A stretch of 64,000 nt of DNA from VSJD01 sp964617825 (GTDB lineage Bacteria > Verrucomicrobiota > Kiritimatiellia > JAAZAB01). Shown here piece after piece: positions 63,803 through 64,000 of this stretch (positions are counted from its first letter, which is position 1; each line of letters starts with the position of its first letter). Position numbers and translations under genes: made by a program. A model generated the notes under the pieces. It made no database searches, was not told the DNA's origin, and saw only the letters and a list, made by a program, of their open reading frames with translations. Where the stretch lies: positions 11,846 through 75,845 of the forward strand of contig CAZTWL010000019.1 of NCBI GenBank assembly GCA_964617825.1. Reading direction: 5' to 3'.

Positions 63803-64000
63803 TTGAAAACATCAAGGGCGATTCTGTCTGCCGTGGTTGGATGTGGTTCGATTTTTTTGCAAGCCGTGGCCGCCGATGTTCCGAAAGATCTGGCCGCAGA
63901 CGGAAAAAGCAGTAAGCAGGAAATCCTTCAAAACGGGAATTTTGAGGAAATTGTCCCATTGGAAAAGGATATCAAGAGCTCGCCGGTTGGGACAAAATGG
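63803..64000 (+). CDS. Exported protein, start only (cut by window end)
   Basis: An open frame starts with TTG at 63803, just 6 bp after AAAGGAGGT, the strongest ribosome site in this part. The first 24 residues are a signal peptide (MKTSRAILSAVVGCGSIFLQ, cleavage near AVA-AD), and QNGNFEE at about 44-50 is the usual opening strand of CBM4/CBM9/DUF642-like carbohydrate-binding modules. It runs without a stop to base 64000. Probably the next exported glycan-binding or hydrolytic protein of the cluster. TTG starts are rarely chosen, so the gene is easily missed. Confidence 0.75.
   Translation, partial: MKTSRAILSAVVGCGSIFLQAVAADVPKDLAADGKSSKQEILQNGNFEEIVPLEKDIKSSPVGTKW

Overview
The window is a dense, protein-coding stretch of a Gram-negative, GC-rich bacterium. 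Outer-membrane barrel and lipoprotein signals, DUF4838/CBM9 glycan proteins, a long MoxR/DUF58/VWA (Bat-type) operon with DUF4159- and DUF4175-like partners, and many Gfo/Idh and carbohydrate genes together suggest a heterotroph of the Planctomycetota-Verrucomicrobiota-Lentisphaerota (PVC) group. This placement is an inference from gene content; there is no rRNA in the window, and I saw no tRNA or CRISPR array. Function calls rest on motifs read by eye, not on database searches.

Layout: (1) 0-1.6 kb: a double thioredoxin-fold protein translationally coupled to a CobW-like GTPase, closed by a clear terminator. (2) 1.7-6 kb: a sugar/polyol catabolic set (class II aldolase, Gfo/Idh oxidoreductase with a cysteine-rich insert, zinc alcohol dehydrogenase, sorbitol-6-phosphate-dehydrogenase-like SDR). 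(3) 6-17 kb: housekeeping and envelope genes: S41 C-terminal protease, tsaD, nagA, a family 2 glycosyltransferase, a sugar nucleotidyltransferase and epimerase pair, argC, a Mur ligase whose start carries a perfect 7-bp tandem repeat, a flippase-like membrane protein, and rpsU with its own promoter and terminator. (4) 17-36.6 kb, minus strand: a long run of genes ending with a FadL-like barrel and including an FHA-MoxR ATPase, DUF58, two large membrane VWA proteins, a 1213-residue DUF4175-like protein and several secreted proteins. (5) 36.6-39.7 kb: an apparent acquired island: MFS transporter plus GH28-like beta-helix protein (ATGA-coupled), bounded by a 63-bp palindrome built from IS4-like end sequences and by an IS4-type (DUF4372) transposase remnant. 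(6) 39.7-43.7 kb: amidohydrolase, GTP-dependent PEP carboxykinase, ArsB/NhaD-type transporter. (7) 43.9-64 kb, plus strand: a glycan-utilisation cluster: a GH20/67/84-like protein, two DUF4838-CBM9 paralogues that are exported (one is a lipoprotein), GH31, a 1081-residue unrecognised protein, a 269-residue barrel-like protein, GH95, a further predicted glycosidase, and the start of an exported protein cut by the window end.

How the parts may work together: in region 7 the exported DUF4838 proteins could capture or trim a glycan at the surface, while GH31, GH95 and the unassigned enzymes, which lack visible export signals, would finish the breakdown in the cytoplasm. Regions 2 and 3 supply sugar oxidation/aldol cleavage and amino-sugar salvage, and PEP carboxykinase supports gluconeogenesis. 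Region 4 looks like one MoxR-chaperoned membrane/periplasmic assembly whose function is unknown. Degenerate heptanucleotide tandem repeats recur at five sites and are the most distinctive non-coding signal.
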